This document shows, piece after piece, positions 1-10,942 of a DNA stretch of 64,000 bases. The position numbers and the translations under genes were made by a program. The stretch covers positions 7,502,001 to 7,566,000 of the forward strand of contig NC_083586.1 of assembly GCF_027579695.1 (NCBI RefSeq), written 5' to 3'. Below the pieces are notes generated by a model. It was not told where the DNA came from, ran no database searches, and saw nothing but the letters and a program-made list of their open reading frames with translations. Each line of letters starts with the position of its first letter. Position 1 is the first letter of the stretch. This DNA comes from Neoarius graeffei. Taxonomy: Eukaryota; Chordata; Actinopteri; Siluriformes; Ariidae.

Positions 1-613
1 AGTCAAACAGATTGTGGACAAATGGAGGAAATTCAAGAACATTGTACCCCTCCCCAGGAGTGGTCAACCAACAAAGATCACTCCAAGAGCAAGGCGTGTA
101 ATAGTCGGTGAGGTCACAAAGGACCCCAGGATGTCTAAGCAACTATGGTTAAAGAAGAATAAAGTTAATACTTTGGAATGGCCAAGTCAAAGTCCTGACC
201 TTAATCCAATCGAAATGTTGTGGAAGGACCTGAAGCGAGCAGTTCATGTGAGGAAACCCACCAACATACCAGAGTTGAAGCTGTTTTGTACAGATGAATG
301 AGCTAAAATTCCTTCAAGCTGGTGTGCAGGACTGATCAACAGTTACCAGAAATGTTTCATTTCAGTTATTGCTGCACAATGGGGTCACACCAGATACTGA
401 AAGCAAATGTTCACATACTTTTGCCACTCACATATATGTAATATTGGATCATTTTCCTCAATAAATGACCAAGCATATTATTTTTGTCTCATTTGTTTAA
501 CTTTGTTCTCTTTATCTACTTTTAGAACTTGTGTGAAAATTTGATGTTTTAGGTCATATTTATGCAGTAATATAGACAATTCTAAAGGGTTCACAAACTT
601 TCAAACACCACTG
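1..613 (+). mobile_element. Tc1/mariner transposon, 5' end outside window, internally deleted
   Basis: The coding remnant at the start is Tc1-like, and the sequence closes at 579-613 with a terminal-repeat-like stretch (reverse complement begins CAGTGGTGTTTGAAAG) followed by the dinucleotide TA, the expected Tc1 target. The left terminal repeat is outside the window. The stretch from 616 to 737, between this element and the next one, shows nothing I can assign. Confidence 0.8.
2..400 (+). pseudogene. Tc1-type transposase, central deletion
   Basis: The frame reads part of the helix-turn-helix/GRPR-like region ([15 protein letters not shown]) and then jumps to the C-terminal catalytic end ([18 protein letters not shown]), which contains the third catalytic acid (E of NPIE). 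The section that normally carries the first two aspartates is missing, so the product could not cut DNA. A TGA at 299-301 sits where relatives have a Trp codon. The same frame continues after it through the usual Tc1 C-terminal tail to a stop at 398-400. It is a dead, deleted copy of a kind that can only be moved in trans. Confidence 0.85.
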
Positions 614-1214
614 TATGGCCCCCACTCACCAGTGGAACTGTTGACAGTCAACATTGGCTCAAACATGTATGGGAGCACAGGATCTCATATCAAGTATATT
701 GCCCAATTTAAGTCGACAGATTTGAAAAATCCAGAAGTATGAAGGTAGGATAGTGCCATATAGCCAAAGAAGAGCAGACTATGATTTGCACTTGTAAAAC
801 CCGTAATTCGCAACTTGTGAATGCGCATCTCAGAGTTTGTAAGTGTAACTTCAGATCCACACATCTGCAAAAAGCAAACTGCCAAGCATATTTCACAACT
901 TGTGAAAGCGCATCTTCAAATTTGCACTTGTAACTTCAGATCTGCAAAGCTGCACAACAGGATTTGCATGTGCAGGTTCCTATTTGCTCGCTCAGTTGCG
1001 TCATCCTTCTCACGTGATTTTTGGCACAATTTACTCGGATGGAGATTTGAAGGAAACGATTTGCACGCAGAGACCAGGAATGCCTGTTCTACCACTTTTG
1101 TCCAGGAGGTGGCAGTGTGGTTATTGGCCATGCAAAGTCGTATATAGGGAATAATATCTCAATAAACGGCTCTGTGGCCATGAATCTTGGTCTGCGACAC
1201 GGCGCCACGAAAGC

Positions 1215-1241
1215 ATGGAGGGAAGAGGTGTTCAACAACGT
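1215..1241 (+). other. First coding exon of the HECT gene, inside the left terminal repeat
   Basis: Nine codons read MEGRGVQQR from an ATG in good context (AAAGCATGG), followed at once by a GTAAGT splice donor. The next plus-strand exon begins after a CAG acceptor at 3105 in phase 0, so the two join in frame. The right terminal repeat carries the same exon in the opposite direction. The exon is too short to be found by ORF length. The support is the matching phase and its conservation in both repeats. Confidence 0.65.
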
Positions 1242-1280
1242 GTAAGTAACATTATGGTTTAAATGTCTTATAGTTAACTA

Positions 1281-2539
1281 TTGCCGCTTTTCCACTACAA
1301 ACGCAGCTGAGCCGAGTCGAGCTGAGTCGGGCTGAGCGGGGCTGTTGGAGTTGCATTTCGACTACAACCGCGCTGAACCGTGCTGGCTGGAAGTGGGTGG
1401 ACACATTGGGTGGAGTTAGCGAAAGTGGGTGGACGTCATGTGATGTCGTTAAGCAGCGCAAACAGTGACATCAGTGACAGTGGCGGAACAAGTCAGAGCC
1501 GGGCCGGGGGCGGGGCAAGTGACCGGGCCCTTTATTAAAGCTTATCATAACATCATTTTAGGCTACAAAATGTCCGCAACTGCGGTGTTTACCAATTTCA
1601 ACACTACCGGGTGCAACTATGTTATTTAGTACATCAAGTCCTTCAAACGAACATGTAACTCAGAAACAAAAAACATTAGGATACTGTACATGGCTCATAA
1701 TAAAACATCAATAGCCTATACTGCGCACATTATTTGAAGGGCATACGAATGAGCGCTCAGAGGTTGCAACGGTGACAGGAAGAGTCAGAAATAAAAGGAG
1801 GGTGGTGCAAACCTCACTGAATGCACTGTGTTTACCAATTTCAACACTCCGGGGTGCAACTATGTTATTTTGTACATTAAGTCCTTCAAACGAACATGTA
1901 ACTCAGAAACAAAAAAAACATTCGGCGACATACTGTACATGGCTCATAATAAAACATCAATAGCCTACTGCGTGCATTATTTGAAGGGCATACGGCGAGC
2001 CTTGCGCTCCGCGAACTCGTCCACGATGCTCTGTATGTCACTGATTCAGTGATCTTTTAAGCGGTAGTCTCACGACCCGAATAGTAAACAATAAACATGG
2101 AGGACATGGAGTCGTTAGTGTTGCTGGTCTTGGTGCTGTGGCTTGTTGTCACCGACAACGCGGACAGATACTGGCAAGAGCGTATAGATGAGGCGAGGCG
2201 CATAAGGCTTCAGAAATTCTCGTAATTCATAATTATTCTCCTTCCGGGTTTGCGGTGTTTACAGATCCCAGCGCGCTCGCGGGGCGTGTGTGGGCATGTG
2301 AGGACACTCCTCCTCACCAATCAGTGCACAGGGGAGTGTCTGCTCACGCCCCCAACCTCAGTCGGCACGGTTTGGCTCGCTTCAGCCCTACTCCAAAACG
2401 GTGCGAGTTTTAGGGGCTAAGCAGGGCTGAAATGAGCTGAGTCGTGCTGGTTTTTGGTAGTCGAAACGCGAGCCGTGTCGGGCTGAAGTGAGCTGAAGCG
2501 AGCTGAAGTGAGCTGAAAAAGGGTAGTGGAAAAGGGCCA
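1281..2539. mobile_element. Non-autonomous DNA element (Harbinger-like?) nested in the left terminal repeat
   Basis: The ends are inverted: TTGCCGCTTTTCCACTAC on the left, and on the right a sequence whose reverse complement is TGGCCCTTTTCCACTACCC. Comparison with the uninterrupted right repeat shows the insertion duplicated only TA (or CTA/TAA), as Harbinger or Tc1 elements do. The interior is rich in GAGCTGAGC-like short repeats and contains a small frame from 2097 (MEDMESLVLLVLVLW...) that could be a transposase N-terminus. No catalytic domain is present. Family assignment is tentative. Confidence 0.6.
1583..1993 (+). repeat. Internal direct duplication of about 165 bp within the nested element
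   Basis: Bases about 1583-1747 and 1827-1993 are near-identical, both running from GTGTTTACCAATTTCAACAC to GAAGGGCATACG. They are separated by about 80 bp. It is a local duplication with no coding content. Confidence 0.7.
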
Positions 2540-5022
2540 TAACTCTGTAATATACACGGTTAGTGAAATTATCCTATTTGAGGTAATGTGCACGTAAAAG
2601 CAGCCTTGAAGAATGAGGTAATTAGGCTATCTTGACAGGCTAAGTTGGCTAACTATATTGTAATACACATGTAGTAACATTTACAGTTCGCGAAATTATC
2701 CTAATAGAGCAAATGTGCGAGCGATACAGCTTGAAGAGTATAGGTAGTTATCCTGAGAAGCTACGTTAGCTAACTGTATATAATTGTGCTTGTAACATAC
2801 GTGTAGTAGGCTAACGTTTCACATCAGTGGCGGGCTTACCATCAGGAGCATCGTGACGATTCCCACATATGTCGATGGGCAACATTAGATTGCGAATATC
2901 CAAGTTAGCTAATCAGTCCCTCCAGGATTGCGTTGGCCTTTTTGTGATTTTTGCGGCCTAAAATATCTTGTTTCGCGGCACTCTTTAAAAATGCAGTGAA
3001 TGTTGTAATGTGTATAGGCATACGGGAGCAAGTGAAAGTTTAAGTATGTGGAAACATTTAAATTCCGTCAGTCATTACGTTTTTCACGTTTCTTTTCCAA
3101 ACAGGTCAGTATACGGGATGCAGCACAGAACCTCCTCTCTGTCTTGCAACCTATTGTCCAGCAATTGCCAGATGAACCTGTGGGAACATCTCAACCACAA
3201 AGTAACCTAACTGCAGGGCAACAGCCTACAGTTCATCAGGAAATGACCAGGTTTGACCTTTGAAAATCATATTAACCAAAATAAACTGTTCAACAAATGA
3301 GGAGGAAATAAACACCATCCACTTTGTGCACATGCACCTGTCCCTATCTTGTAATACTCAGTGGTAATATTTGTGGCATTGGTAATTGCTGACTAATTGC
3401 TGGTGATTGCTGACCTTGTATTTTTGACTTGTGCTTTTCTGATACTAACTCAGCTGAACTTTGAATACTCAAATTTACACCCTTGATATTTTATCATGTG
3501 AAAGTTGTCACAGTCAGTAAAATGGGAGCTGCAGTGCTTCAACACATGAATTGAATAGAAATATCAATGACTATACTACAGCTGCAAAAAATGGTTTCTT
3601 AAGTCAACAAAATGACTGAATGTCTTTTTTTTCAGGTCATTTCCTGGATTGTTCCAGAGAGGTCAAAGAGGTAGAAAGAGGCCATATGTTGGAGTAAGGC
3701 AAAATGTCTCGGTCTCCAAGACATGCTCTTTTATTTTTTACCTGCTTCCAAAGACCATGAGCCGCACACCACAGCCGTCTGATGAAGTATCCTATTTGAT
3801 GTCAGGGCTTGGCCGGAGGAATGTTTCTATGTCAGAGGACAGTGACCATACCCAGGTACAAACTAATTTACAGCTGATCTTATATTAGCATTTCGGCCTG
3901 TATCAGATCTGTCTTGAGCTTAAGTTTTATCTTCTCTTAGATCACATCACTTCTAACCCAAGAGTTTCCCAAAATGGGGAATTTAACTGGGGGATGGCTC
4001 CTCTACAAAGCCTCAGGTAGCATTTACTGAACTAGACCTCACGTTATACAAATAAGATTAAAATTATTATGAAAGAGTAATATAAATCTGTGTGTGTGTT
4101 CTTTTTGTATAGGAGGCACTGGACAACAAGCTAAGCTTGCTTCCACCCGAAGCAGAGGGGTACTCTGCCAGACAGTTAAAAATTGCTTCTAACAATGGCA
4201 AAAACACACTATTCACTATGCCTCTGCAAGAAGAACTTGATACAACTCCCCTCCCACAAGATGACAGTTTCTTTTCAAAAATGCCGAAAAGTGACTGTAA
4301 AAAATGTGGGTCAAGCATGCCGGTGCATGTTCTGCTAGTCCACCTGGAGAAATGTCAAGGGACACTACAGGTTCACTATTTTACTAACAAACCTATAATG
4401 ATGATAAATATCTGTACTTTTGTGTTCAGCACATTAATAGGCCTGCTATTTACAACACAGTAGCCTATACAGTTGTTGACAAGGTTCATGATGAGGTGTA
4501 AATGACTTCTTGAATTTTTCTGGTGTACTTTTTAACGTTATGAATGAAATTATGTTAAATACTAACAAATATATTAATAATATAACTGTACTGCTTAGGT
4601 TATCACTACACTTATCAAGTACATTAAGTAATTTTTCCCGTAGAGGTTGTCTTTCAATAATGATGTCCCTTTTAAAGTGAAAATTCTCTCTTTGATTGTA
4701 TTTCTGGAATGTAGTAATGCACAGTATGTGTTAATAGTTTCAATTTCCTTCAAAATCCAGGACTCTGAAGCATGTGATGAGATCCCAGAGGACAATGCAA
4801 CATGTCCAGTGTGTTCATGTGTATTCTCCTCTGCCACAATTGAAATGCATGCCAGCATGTGTGGTGAGAGGTAAGTACTTTGATTTATTCAGTCAGTTTA
4901 GAAATGACTAAAGTTATGTACAATAGTCCATCCAAAAATAATCGAAAAGAGTTGTGTAACATACATGGTTGTCATTATTGTTACTGTGTATATCACAGAA
5001 AAATCTGATCATCAGAAACATG

Positions 5023-5655
5023 TGTCACACTCATGGACTTCCTTGACCACTCTCTGGACATTTGTGTTTTGGCCACTAGATGTCGCCCTTGTGGGCTAGC
5101 CTCATGTGATGTTACCTTTCCTATTGTGTCCTTGGTTGATTACTCTCACCTGCACCCTGTTACTCTGGTCATGTGCCTGCCTTGCCACCCATTAGCCATT
5201 TTGTATTTAAGCCATGTGTTTCATTCAGTCGTTGCTGAGTCATCGAGGAGAACACAGTAAGGAACTCTCTCTTGTTTTCACTGGTTTCCTTGTTCTGAAG
5301 TACCTATGCCCTGTTCTGCCTATGTTTTGCCTTATGGATCTTCTGTGCTTTTTGTGGACTGAAATCACCTTTTGGATTACCTGTTAAACTTACCTCGTGG
5401 AATATTTCTGTTTGGATTTTCTGTGTTTTTTGTGAACTGGATTTGCCTATTCTTTTCCTGTTGACCCGCTGTGCGAACTGGAATTATCTGTTTGAGAAAC
5501 TGAGCTTTTGCCTTGAGTTACTATTGGAATAAACCCATGCACTAAAGACTTTCCTTAGCCTGCTATTGAGTCATACCATTCTCAGCTCAGTAGACTGGTG
5601 GGTTGTCCACAGATTACCACCTGGGAAACCTGGGTTCTAAGAACCGAGTGTAACA
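5023..5655 (+). mobile_element. Solo LTR (gypsy-type), 633 bp
   Basis: The segment begins TGTCACACTC and ends GAGTGTAACA (TG...CA with short inverted ends). It is flanked on both sides by ACATG (5018-5022 and 5656-5660), a perfect 5-bp target duplication. An AATAAA signal is at about 5530 and a TATTTAAG-like box at about 5203. No internal region is present, so it is a recombined solo LTR in intron 6 of the HECT gene. Confidence 0.85.
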
Positions 5656-5968
5656 ACATGGATATTATCTACATTTATAATCAATCTTTTACTTCTGTAG
5701 GGTAACACTTTTATTTTAAGTTCGTTTCTTAGACAAGGATATTTTTTTAAGCTTGTTACCTTGTTAACAGTTTCGGTGAGAATCTCCCGCCTTCTTCAGA
5801 AACAGTCACCAGATGTCGAGTGGTGACGTGCCTTATCAGCTGATGTTGCGTGCAGCTGTTTCTGAAGAAGGCGGGAGATTCTCGCCGAAACAGTTAACAA
5901 GGTAACAAGCTTAAAAAAATATCCTTGTCTAAGAAACGAACTTAAAATATTTGTAATAGTTAGACATA

Positions 5969-8428
5969 ATGAACATCCACTACGTATTAAAAATAAGTTA
6001 TGGAGAAGATTGTGCCAAAGAGGTACGCTACCTGGAAAAGCTAGGAAAAAAATTGGCTCGACAAAGAAACCATCTCCGCTTCAATCTCCGCTGCCGAGAC
6101 GAAGGCGTCATTCCAGCAAGCCTCTACATAAAAAATCCGATACCAACAAGAAACGCGGAAAGGACCATCGAAAGAGCGCGAATGACTCTGGTAAGAGAAA
6201 GAATCAGATGCACGACTAACAAAATCAACAATTTAAACACAGAAATAGCACAAAGAAAACAAGAATTCAAACGCCAGTTCAAATTCAGCAGTGACATGGA
6301 AAAAAATATGGAAGAACATCTGAATGCAATACAAGAACAAGAGTTTTCAAAAACAAAAACACGCCATATTAAAAAACTGAACAGACTTATCAATAAGAAA
6401 CAAAATAAATGCAAGGACAAGCAAACAAACGAAAAATGGATTTGCAACCTGTCTAAACACACACTAACAACAGCAGAACGCACTATACTCTCACGGGGAC
6501 TAAACTATGCCATCACACCAAATAAAATCCCGCATGAAGAATTCATATTAGCCACGGAACTAGCGTGCAACATGATACAGGACCAAGGACAGAAAGCCGC
6601 ATTAAGGAACGAAATAGCAGGCATCCTCACCTCAGCTAAACCGCCACCCAGAAACATAACCAAACAGGAAATGGAAGCCATCAGAACACTCACAAAGAAC
6701 AAGAAAATAACAATATTACCGGCTGATAAAGGGAGGACCACGGTTATCATGGACACTAATCAATATGAAAAACAAATGAATGAAATGCTCACGGACCCAA
6801 ACACATATGAAGTATTAAAAAAAGACCCGACGGAGGAAAAGAAAAGAAGACTAAAGCTATTACTCAAACCGTTACTGGATGACAACAAAATCGATAAACA
6901 AACATACAACCACCTCATCCCCACAGCAAACATCACCCCCCGGATATACGGCACACCGAAAATTCATAAACCCGGAGCACCACTAAGACCCATAGTAGAC
7001 AGTATAGGATCAGTTACTTACAACCTTTCCAAGACGCTGGCAGACATAATCAAACCACTCCTCGGACTTACGAAATACCACTGCAAAAACTCAAAACAAC
7101 TGGCGAAAGAATTAAAGGAAATCAAGATAAAAAAGGATGAAATGTTTGTATCGCATGACGTCATATCCCTCTTTACAAAAACACCGGTCACAAACACTCT
7201 CAACATAGTAGAAAACTGGTTAAAAGCAGACAGAACCCTGAAAAAACGCACAAAACTTACAGTACAGGACATAACAAAACTATTACATTTCATTTCCACT
7301 TCCACATTTTTCCAATTTAGAGGCATAATCTATAGACAAAAAGAGGGATTTGCAATGGGGGACCCGCTATCTGCCACTCTATGTAACTTTTTTATGGAGG
7401 ATCTGGAAACCCGAGCCATAGAAACAGCACCGGATGACTGCAAACCTATCTTCTGGAAAAGATACGTTGATGACATTCTTGAAATAACCAAAACAGGCCA
7501 CACACAACAACTCACGGATCATTTAAACTCCATAGACAAGACAGGCAACATCAAATTCACACACGAAGAGGAAACGGACAAGACAATAGCTTTTTTGGAC
7601 TTAAAAATACACCACACAGAAGAAGGGAACATTAGAATTACAACATACAGAAAACCTACACACACCGACCAATATCTTCTCTGGACATCTGAACATCCCA
7701 TCGCACACAAAATGTCAGTAATCAGAACACTATACGACCGAGCACAGAATATCACGGAGGAGAAAGACAGACAGGAGGAGGAACAACACATCCAACAGGC
7801 ATTAAAAAACTGCCAATATCCACCGTGGGCAATTCGGAAAGGGAAATTACAGACACAAATAAAAGAAAATAAACAAACAAGAAAAAACACAGAAAAAACA
7901 AACCGGGGCTTTGTCACACTACCGTACATAAAAGGAGTCACAGAACGCATCCAACGATCCATGAGGAAATACCACATCAACACCCTGGTCAAACCATACA
8001 AGAACCTCCGACAGCTGCTAGTTCACCCCAAAGACAAAATACAACTGGACAATAAATGCAGCGTCATATATGAAATCCCTTGCCGTTCATGTAATAAAGT
8101 CTATATTGGTGAAACGGGCAGATGCTTCCATACTCGAAGGAAAGAACACCAATTAGAATGTGAAAAAGAAACAACAAGAAGACTCACAAGATCCAAAAAA
8201 GAAAAAGCACACCAAGAAAACCTAAAATCAGCCATTTCAGACCACTGCAAACGGCAAAATCACATAATGAATTGGGAAGAGGCCAGAGTCATTCGCGCTG
8301 AAGAAAATAGATTCCAGCGTTGGATTTTAGAGGCAGTGGAGATACGCAAGCGGGCGCAGAGGACGATGAACCGGGACGAGGGAGCGTATGCACTGTCGCA
8401 CACCTGGAGCGCCGTCCTGGAGGAGTGA
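5969..8428 (+). CDS. Penelope-like reverse transcriptase with GIY-YIG endonuclease, intact 819 aa
   Basis: This is an uninterrupted 819-codon frame. The N-terminal 200 residues are lysine-rich and helical. The reverse transcriptase domain spans about residues 240-560, with the palm motif DVISLFTKTPV, the GFAMGDPLSA motif and the catalytic box YVDD at residues 499-502 (7463-7474). The GIY-YIG endonuclease lies near residues 699-790: VIYEIPC..C, then KVYIGETGRCFHTRRKEHQ, supplying the IY and YIG halves plus Arg and His residues. Family proteins copy RNA at a nicked target. The ATG lies inside the direct terminal repeat, so transcription probably begins further upstream in it. It is the best-preserved long retroelement frame here. 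Activity is not shown. Confidence 0.92.
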   Translation: MNIHYVLKISYGEDCAKEVRYLEKLGKKLARQRNHLRFNLRCRDEGVIPASLYIKNPIPTRNAERTIERARMTLVRERIRCTTNKINNLNTEIAQRKQEFKRQFKFSSDMEKNMEEHLNAIQEQEFSKTKTRHIKKLNRLINKKQNKCKDKQTNEKWICNLSKHTLTTAERTILSRGLNYAITPNKIPHEEFILATELACNMIQDQGQKAALRNEIAGILTSAKPPPRNITKQEMEAIRTLTKNKKITILPADKGRTTVIMDTNQYEKQMNEMLTDPNTYEVLKKDPTEEKKRRLKLLLKPLLDDNKIDKQTYNHLIPTANITPRIYGTPKIHKPGAPLRPIVDSIGSVTYNLSKTLADIIKPLLGLTKYHCKNSKQLAKELKEIKIKKDEMFVSHDVISLFTKTPVTNTLNIVENWLKADRTLKKRTKLTVQDITKLLHFISTSTFFQFRGIIYRQKEGFAMGDPLSATLCNFFMEDLETRAIETAPDDCKPIFWKRYVDDILEITKTGHTQQLTDHLNSIDKTGNIKFTHEEETDKTIAFLDLKIHHTEEGNIRITTYRKPTHTDQYLLWTSEHPIAHKMSVIRTLYDRAQNITEEKDRQEEEQHIQQALKNCQYPPWAIRKGKLQTQIKENKQTRKNTEKTNRGFVTLPYIKGVTERIQRSMRKYHINTLVKPYKNLRQLLVHPKDKIQLDNKCSVIYEIPCRSCNKVYIGETGRCFHTRRKEHQLECEKETTRRLTRSKKEKAHQENLKSAISDHCKRQNHIMNWEEARVIRAEENRFQRWILEAVEIRKRAQRTMNRDEGAYALSHTWSAVLEE

Positions 8429-8487
8429 CCTGACAGCAGGAGGCGTGGACTACCTGTCAAATTGGGCGGGACGTTCATGCCTCCTGC

Positions 8488-8661
8488 ACGCAACATCAGC
8501 TGATAAGGCACGTCACCACTCGACATCTGGTGACTGTTTCTGAAGAAGGCGGGAGATTCTCGCCGAAACTGTTAACAAGGTAACAAGCTTAAAAAAATAT
8601 CCTTGTCTAAGAAACAAACTTAAAATATTTGTAATAGTTAGACATAATGAACATCCACTAC
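8488..8661 (+). repeat. 3' terminal repeat of the Penelope-like element
   Basis: The stretch shares its last 125 bp with 5860-5985. Its fuller length, from about 8488, appears inverted at 5712-5858. The two direct copies differ at two positions, which points to a fairly recent insertion. Confidence 0.85.
8536..8569 (+). ncRNA. Candidate hammerhead-like hairpin in the Penelope terminal repeat
   Basis: The stretch GTTTC-TGAAGAA-GGCG...CGCC-GAAAC contains CUGAAGA and GAAAC separated by a GC-rich stem, the order of a hammerhead core (CUGANGA, stem II, GAAA). Penelope terminal repeats are known to carry such ribozymes. Against it, there is one extra A between the core and stem II, and I find no convincing stem I/stem III pairing around a GUH cleavage site. 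The same hairpin occurs near 5865-5900 and, inverted, near 5765-5800. Confidence 0.3.
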
Positions 8662-10818
8662 GTAGGGTAACACTTTATTTACATGTGCTACCATAAGAGT
8701 GACATGACACTACTTACTGTTTTGGAAAAAGAAACGGGTTTGTGAATGTCAGAATTACATTAATCATTGTGTTGTATTTATACTACTAGGGACATCGATC
8801 CATCAGATGGCACAGTTGGAGGTGAGTTGGAGGCCCTAGAAGGTCCATCCAGAAGTTTCTCAGTAGCAGCACCCACTGATTCTACTACAGATGGTATAAC
8901 AAGATTTGTTAACAAGTGTAATTGGAAAAAATATTTATGGGATACACACATTCAATCTGACTTATTTTTCCTCACTCTACTATTTGAACAGAGTGGCAAG
9001 TAGCCTCGGACCCTGCTAAAGCTGCCATACTGTTCAGAGAGGCTCTTCTCAAAACGCATGACTCTGGACCCCCACTTCGTTTAAGGATGGATTTAAGAGA
9101 GAGCCCAGAAGACCAGGACAGGACAATTGTTGCATTCTATAAAGCACACCAAAAAAACTGGGCAGGTCCATTGAATTGCAAATTGGAGGGTAAGAATTAC
9201 ACAAACTTAAAAATTATGTGCTCTATTGAATTGAATTGAACACTTCTCATGTCCATCCTAGGGGACACTGCTATTGGAGAGGGGGTGACCCATTTCTTCT
9301 TCTCCATCTGCATGCAAAAGCTGATATCAGGCTTTTCTTTGAACTGTGGTGAATATAATTTTATTCTGTGCATTTTTTTTTTTTTTTAAGAATTGTATTC
9401 AATGAACAGAATGTTCATCTGTTAAGGTTGGTATATTTGTCATTTTGAATGCAGGAAATGACAATATCACTCAGCTTTTTGAGGGTGAGCCAGACTACTT
9501 GGTTCCTTTGCCATCACTGCTCGTTGACAGCGACCTTTTCCAGATGGCCGGAAGGATGCTGGGACATAGTTTTCTCCATGGTGGCCCAGGTTTTGTGGGA
9601 ATGAGCCAGGCAGTACTACATGTCCTCCTTGGCGGAAGCCCTGACGTGGCAACTGTAACCATAAAGGACTGCCCAGATGTCGACATTCGTGAAACAATCA
9701 CTTTGGTGTGTTGAGTTGAAATAACTGTTGGCCTTGCATTGTCCAAAACGGTGAACATTTTCCAAATGTCATGCTTGTGTTGTTTCTGTTTTTACAGCTT
9801 GATGGAACATCAGAGCTATCAGAACAAGAGAAAGCGCGTGTTCAGAATTTGGCCTTTGCATGGGACCTTCCCAGAGTAACTGAAAATAACCGAAGATGGT
9901 TATGTGAAAAAATGCTTCTTCATTCTGTGAGTCTTACTTTGCAGTTACTGTATTACTAGAGAGCAGTACTGTAGATGGAGCAAAAGATTCAATGTGCACT
10001 TAGTCTAGGCATTTAACACTTGTGCCTCAATTACAGATTTTTTCCCATTAGGGTTCCTTGGGGAGAAATCTTTCCACATAAAAAGACTGCCATAACAGAT
10101 AACGAGTTGATTTTTAACCAACATTAGTCCTGTTAACATGTATAAAATATAAATTAATTTTCAGGATTTCAATTCTATTTTAAATGTGTTTTATATGGGT
10201 TTTTAATGGAAAAAATAAAATTATTCACAATCACAGCATTTAGCAACAGCATTAAAGTGATGTTCCGTTTCATGGCCATGTCGATAGCTAATTCCTGGAA
10301 CCTTATTTTATACAAGATGTTATCCATGGACCAAGGACACTGCATTCCTAACATAAAAATATTTCTCATTTTTAAAGGTCATTGGACGCACCACCAGACA
10401 AGTGAAGCAACTGCGCAAGGGTCTAAAAGAGACTCATCTCTGGCATCTCATGACAGAAAAACCTGATGTGGTACCCTTAATTTTTCCAAGGGAGAAGGAT
10501 GCCTCATTGACTTCAGAGGTAAAAAAAAATGCTTAAGTGCCAAGTGCATAGCCTTTAAGGGGAACTCTGGTTGATCTCAGATCTAACTCCTAACCTTCTG
10601 AAAATGTTTCAAGGCCATTCTACGTGTAATTACCTGGCCCAGTGCTACAGATGACGACTCTGAAGATGAATGTCCAGTCGAAACTACAAGTCGCATAACA
10701 GGATACCTTCGTGAATTTATTGAGAATGGTAGGTGACCAGTTATTTGTAACGTCTAAAGAATATTTTCTATATTTTACTTTGTCATGTAAACATGCTGTG
10801 TCAGTTAATGTCTGACTG

Positions 10819-10942
10819 TTCTCGGTTTACGTCCATGTCCACTCATAATCAGTATTAAGTGTCTTAGTATTAGTATCTTATACCATCCATATACATGCTG
10901 CAGCTAATACTGATTATGACTGGACATGGATGTAAACAGAGA
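10819..10942. repeat. Foldback sequence in intron 13 of the HECT gene
   Basis: The left arm (about 10819-10856, GGTTTACGTCCATGTCC...) pairs with the right arm (about 10905-10942, GGACATGGATGTAAAC...) with few mismatches across about 36 bp. The loop is about 48 bp. It could be a small palindromic MITE. No target duplication was identified. Confidence 0.55.

Larger units (their letters stand above)
738..2860 (+). repeat. Left terminal inverted repeat of the two-gene transposon (split by a nested element)
   Basis: It matches the reverse complement of 15855-16672 with only scattered substitutions. The repeat is broken by a 1.26-kb element at 1281-2539 and resumes at about 2540. A short insertion at about 2781-2800 is absent from the right copy. 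Inside, a roughly 85-bp motif beginning CAACTTGTGAA is repeated in tandem (about 811-894 and 895-955). Such subterminal repeats often bind transposase. The repeat also contains a coding exon at 1215-1241. Confidence 0.85.
5712..8661 (+). mobile_element. Penelope-like retroelement with flanking target duplication
   Basis: The element is flanked by the perfect 15-bp duplication GTAGGGTAACACTTT (5697-5711 and 8662-8676). It carries one long RT/GIY-YIG frame. A terminal repeat at about 5860-5985 recurs at the 3' end (about 8535-8661), with two differences over about 125 bp. At the far 5' end, 5712-5858 is an inverted copy of the same 3' region. Partly inverted, partly direct terminal repeats are typical of Penelope-like elements. 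It inserted into intron 6 of the HECT gene, close to the earlier solo LTR. Confidence 0.9.

Noticed and set aside
685-1147. Overlapping open frames on both strands (60-108 codons) in the left terminal repeat, echoed at 16170-16702
   Set aside because: They arise from the repeated GC-balanced motif, lack any domain, and are mirrored only because the repeats are copies. Only the nine-codon exon has splice and phase support.
5765-5900. The inverted repeat at the Penelope 5' end as a terminator or stand-alone MITE
   Set aside because: It is an inverted copy of the element's own 3' repeat and lies inside the 15-bp target duplication, so it is part of the retroelement.
6124-8001. Long minus-strand frames (for example 160 codons at 7519-8001) opposite the Penelope gene
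   Set aside because: They are shadows of the A-rich coding strand of the RT; no domain.
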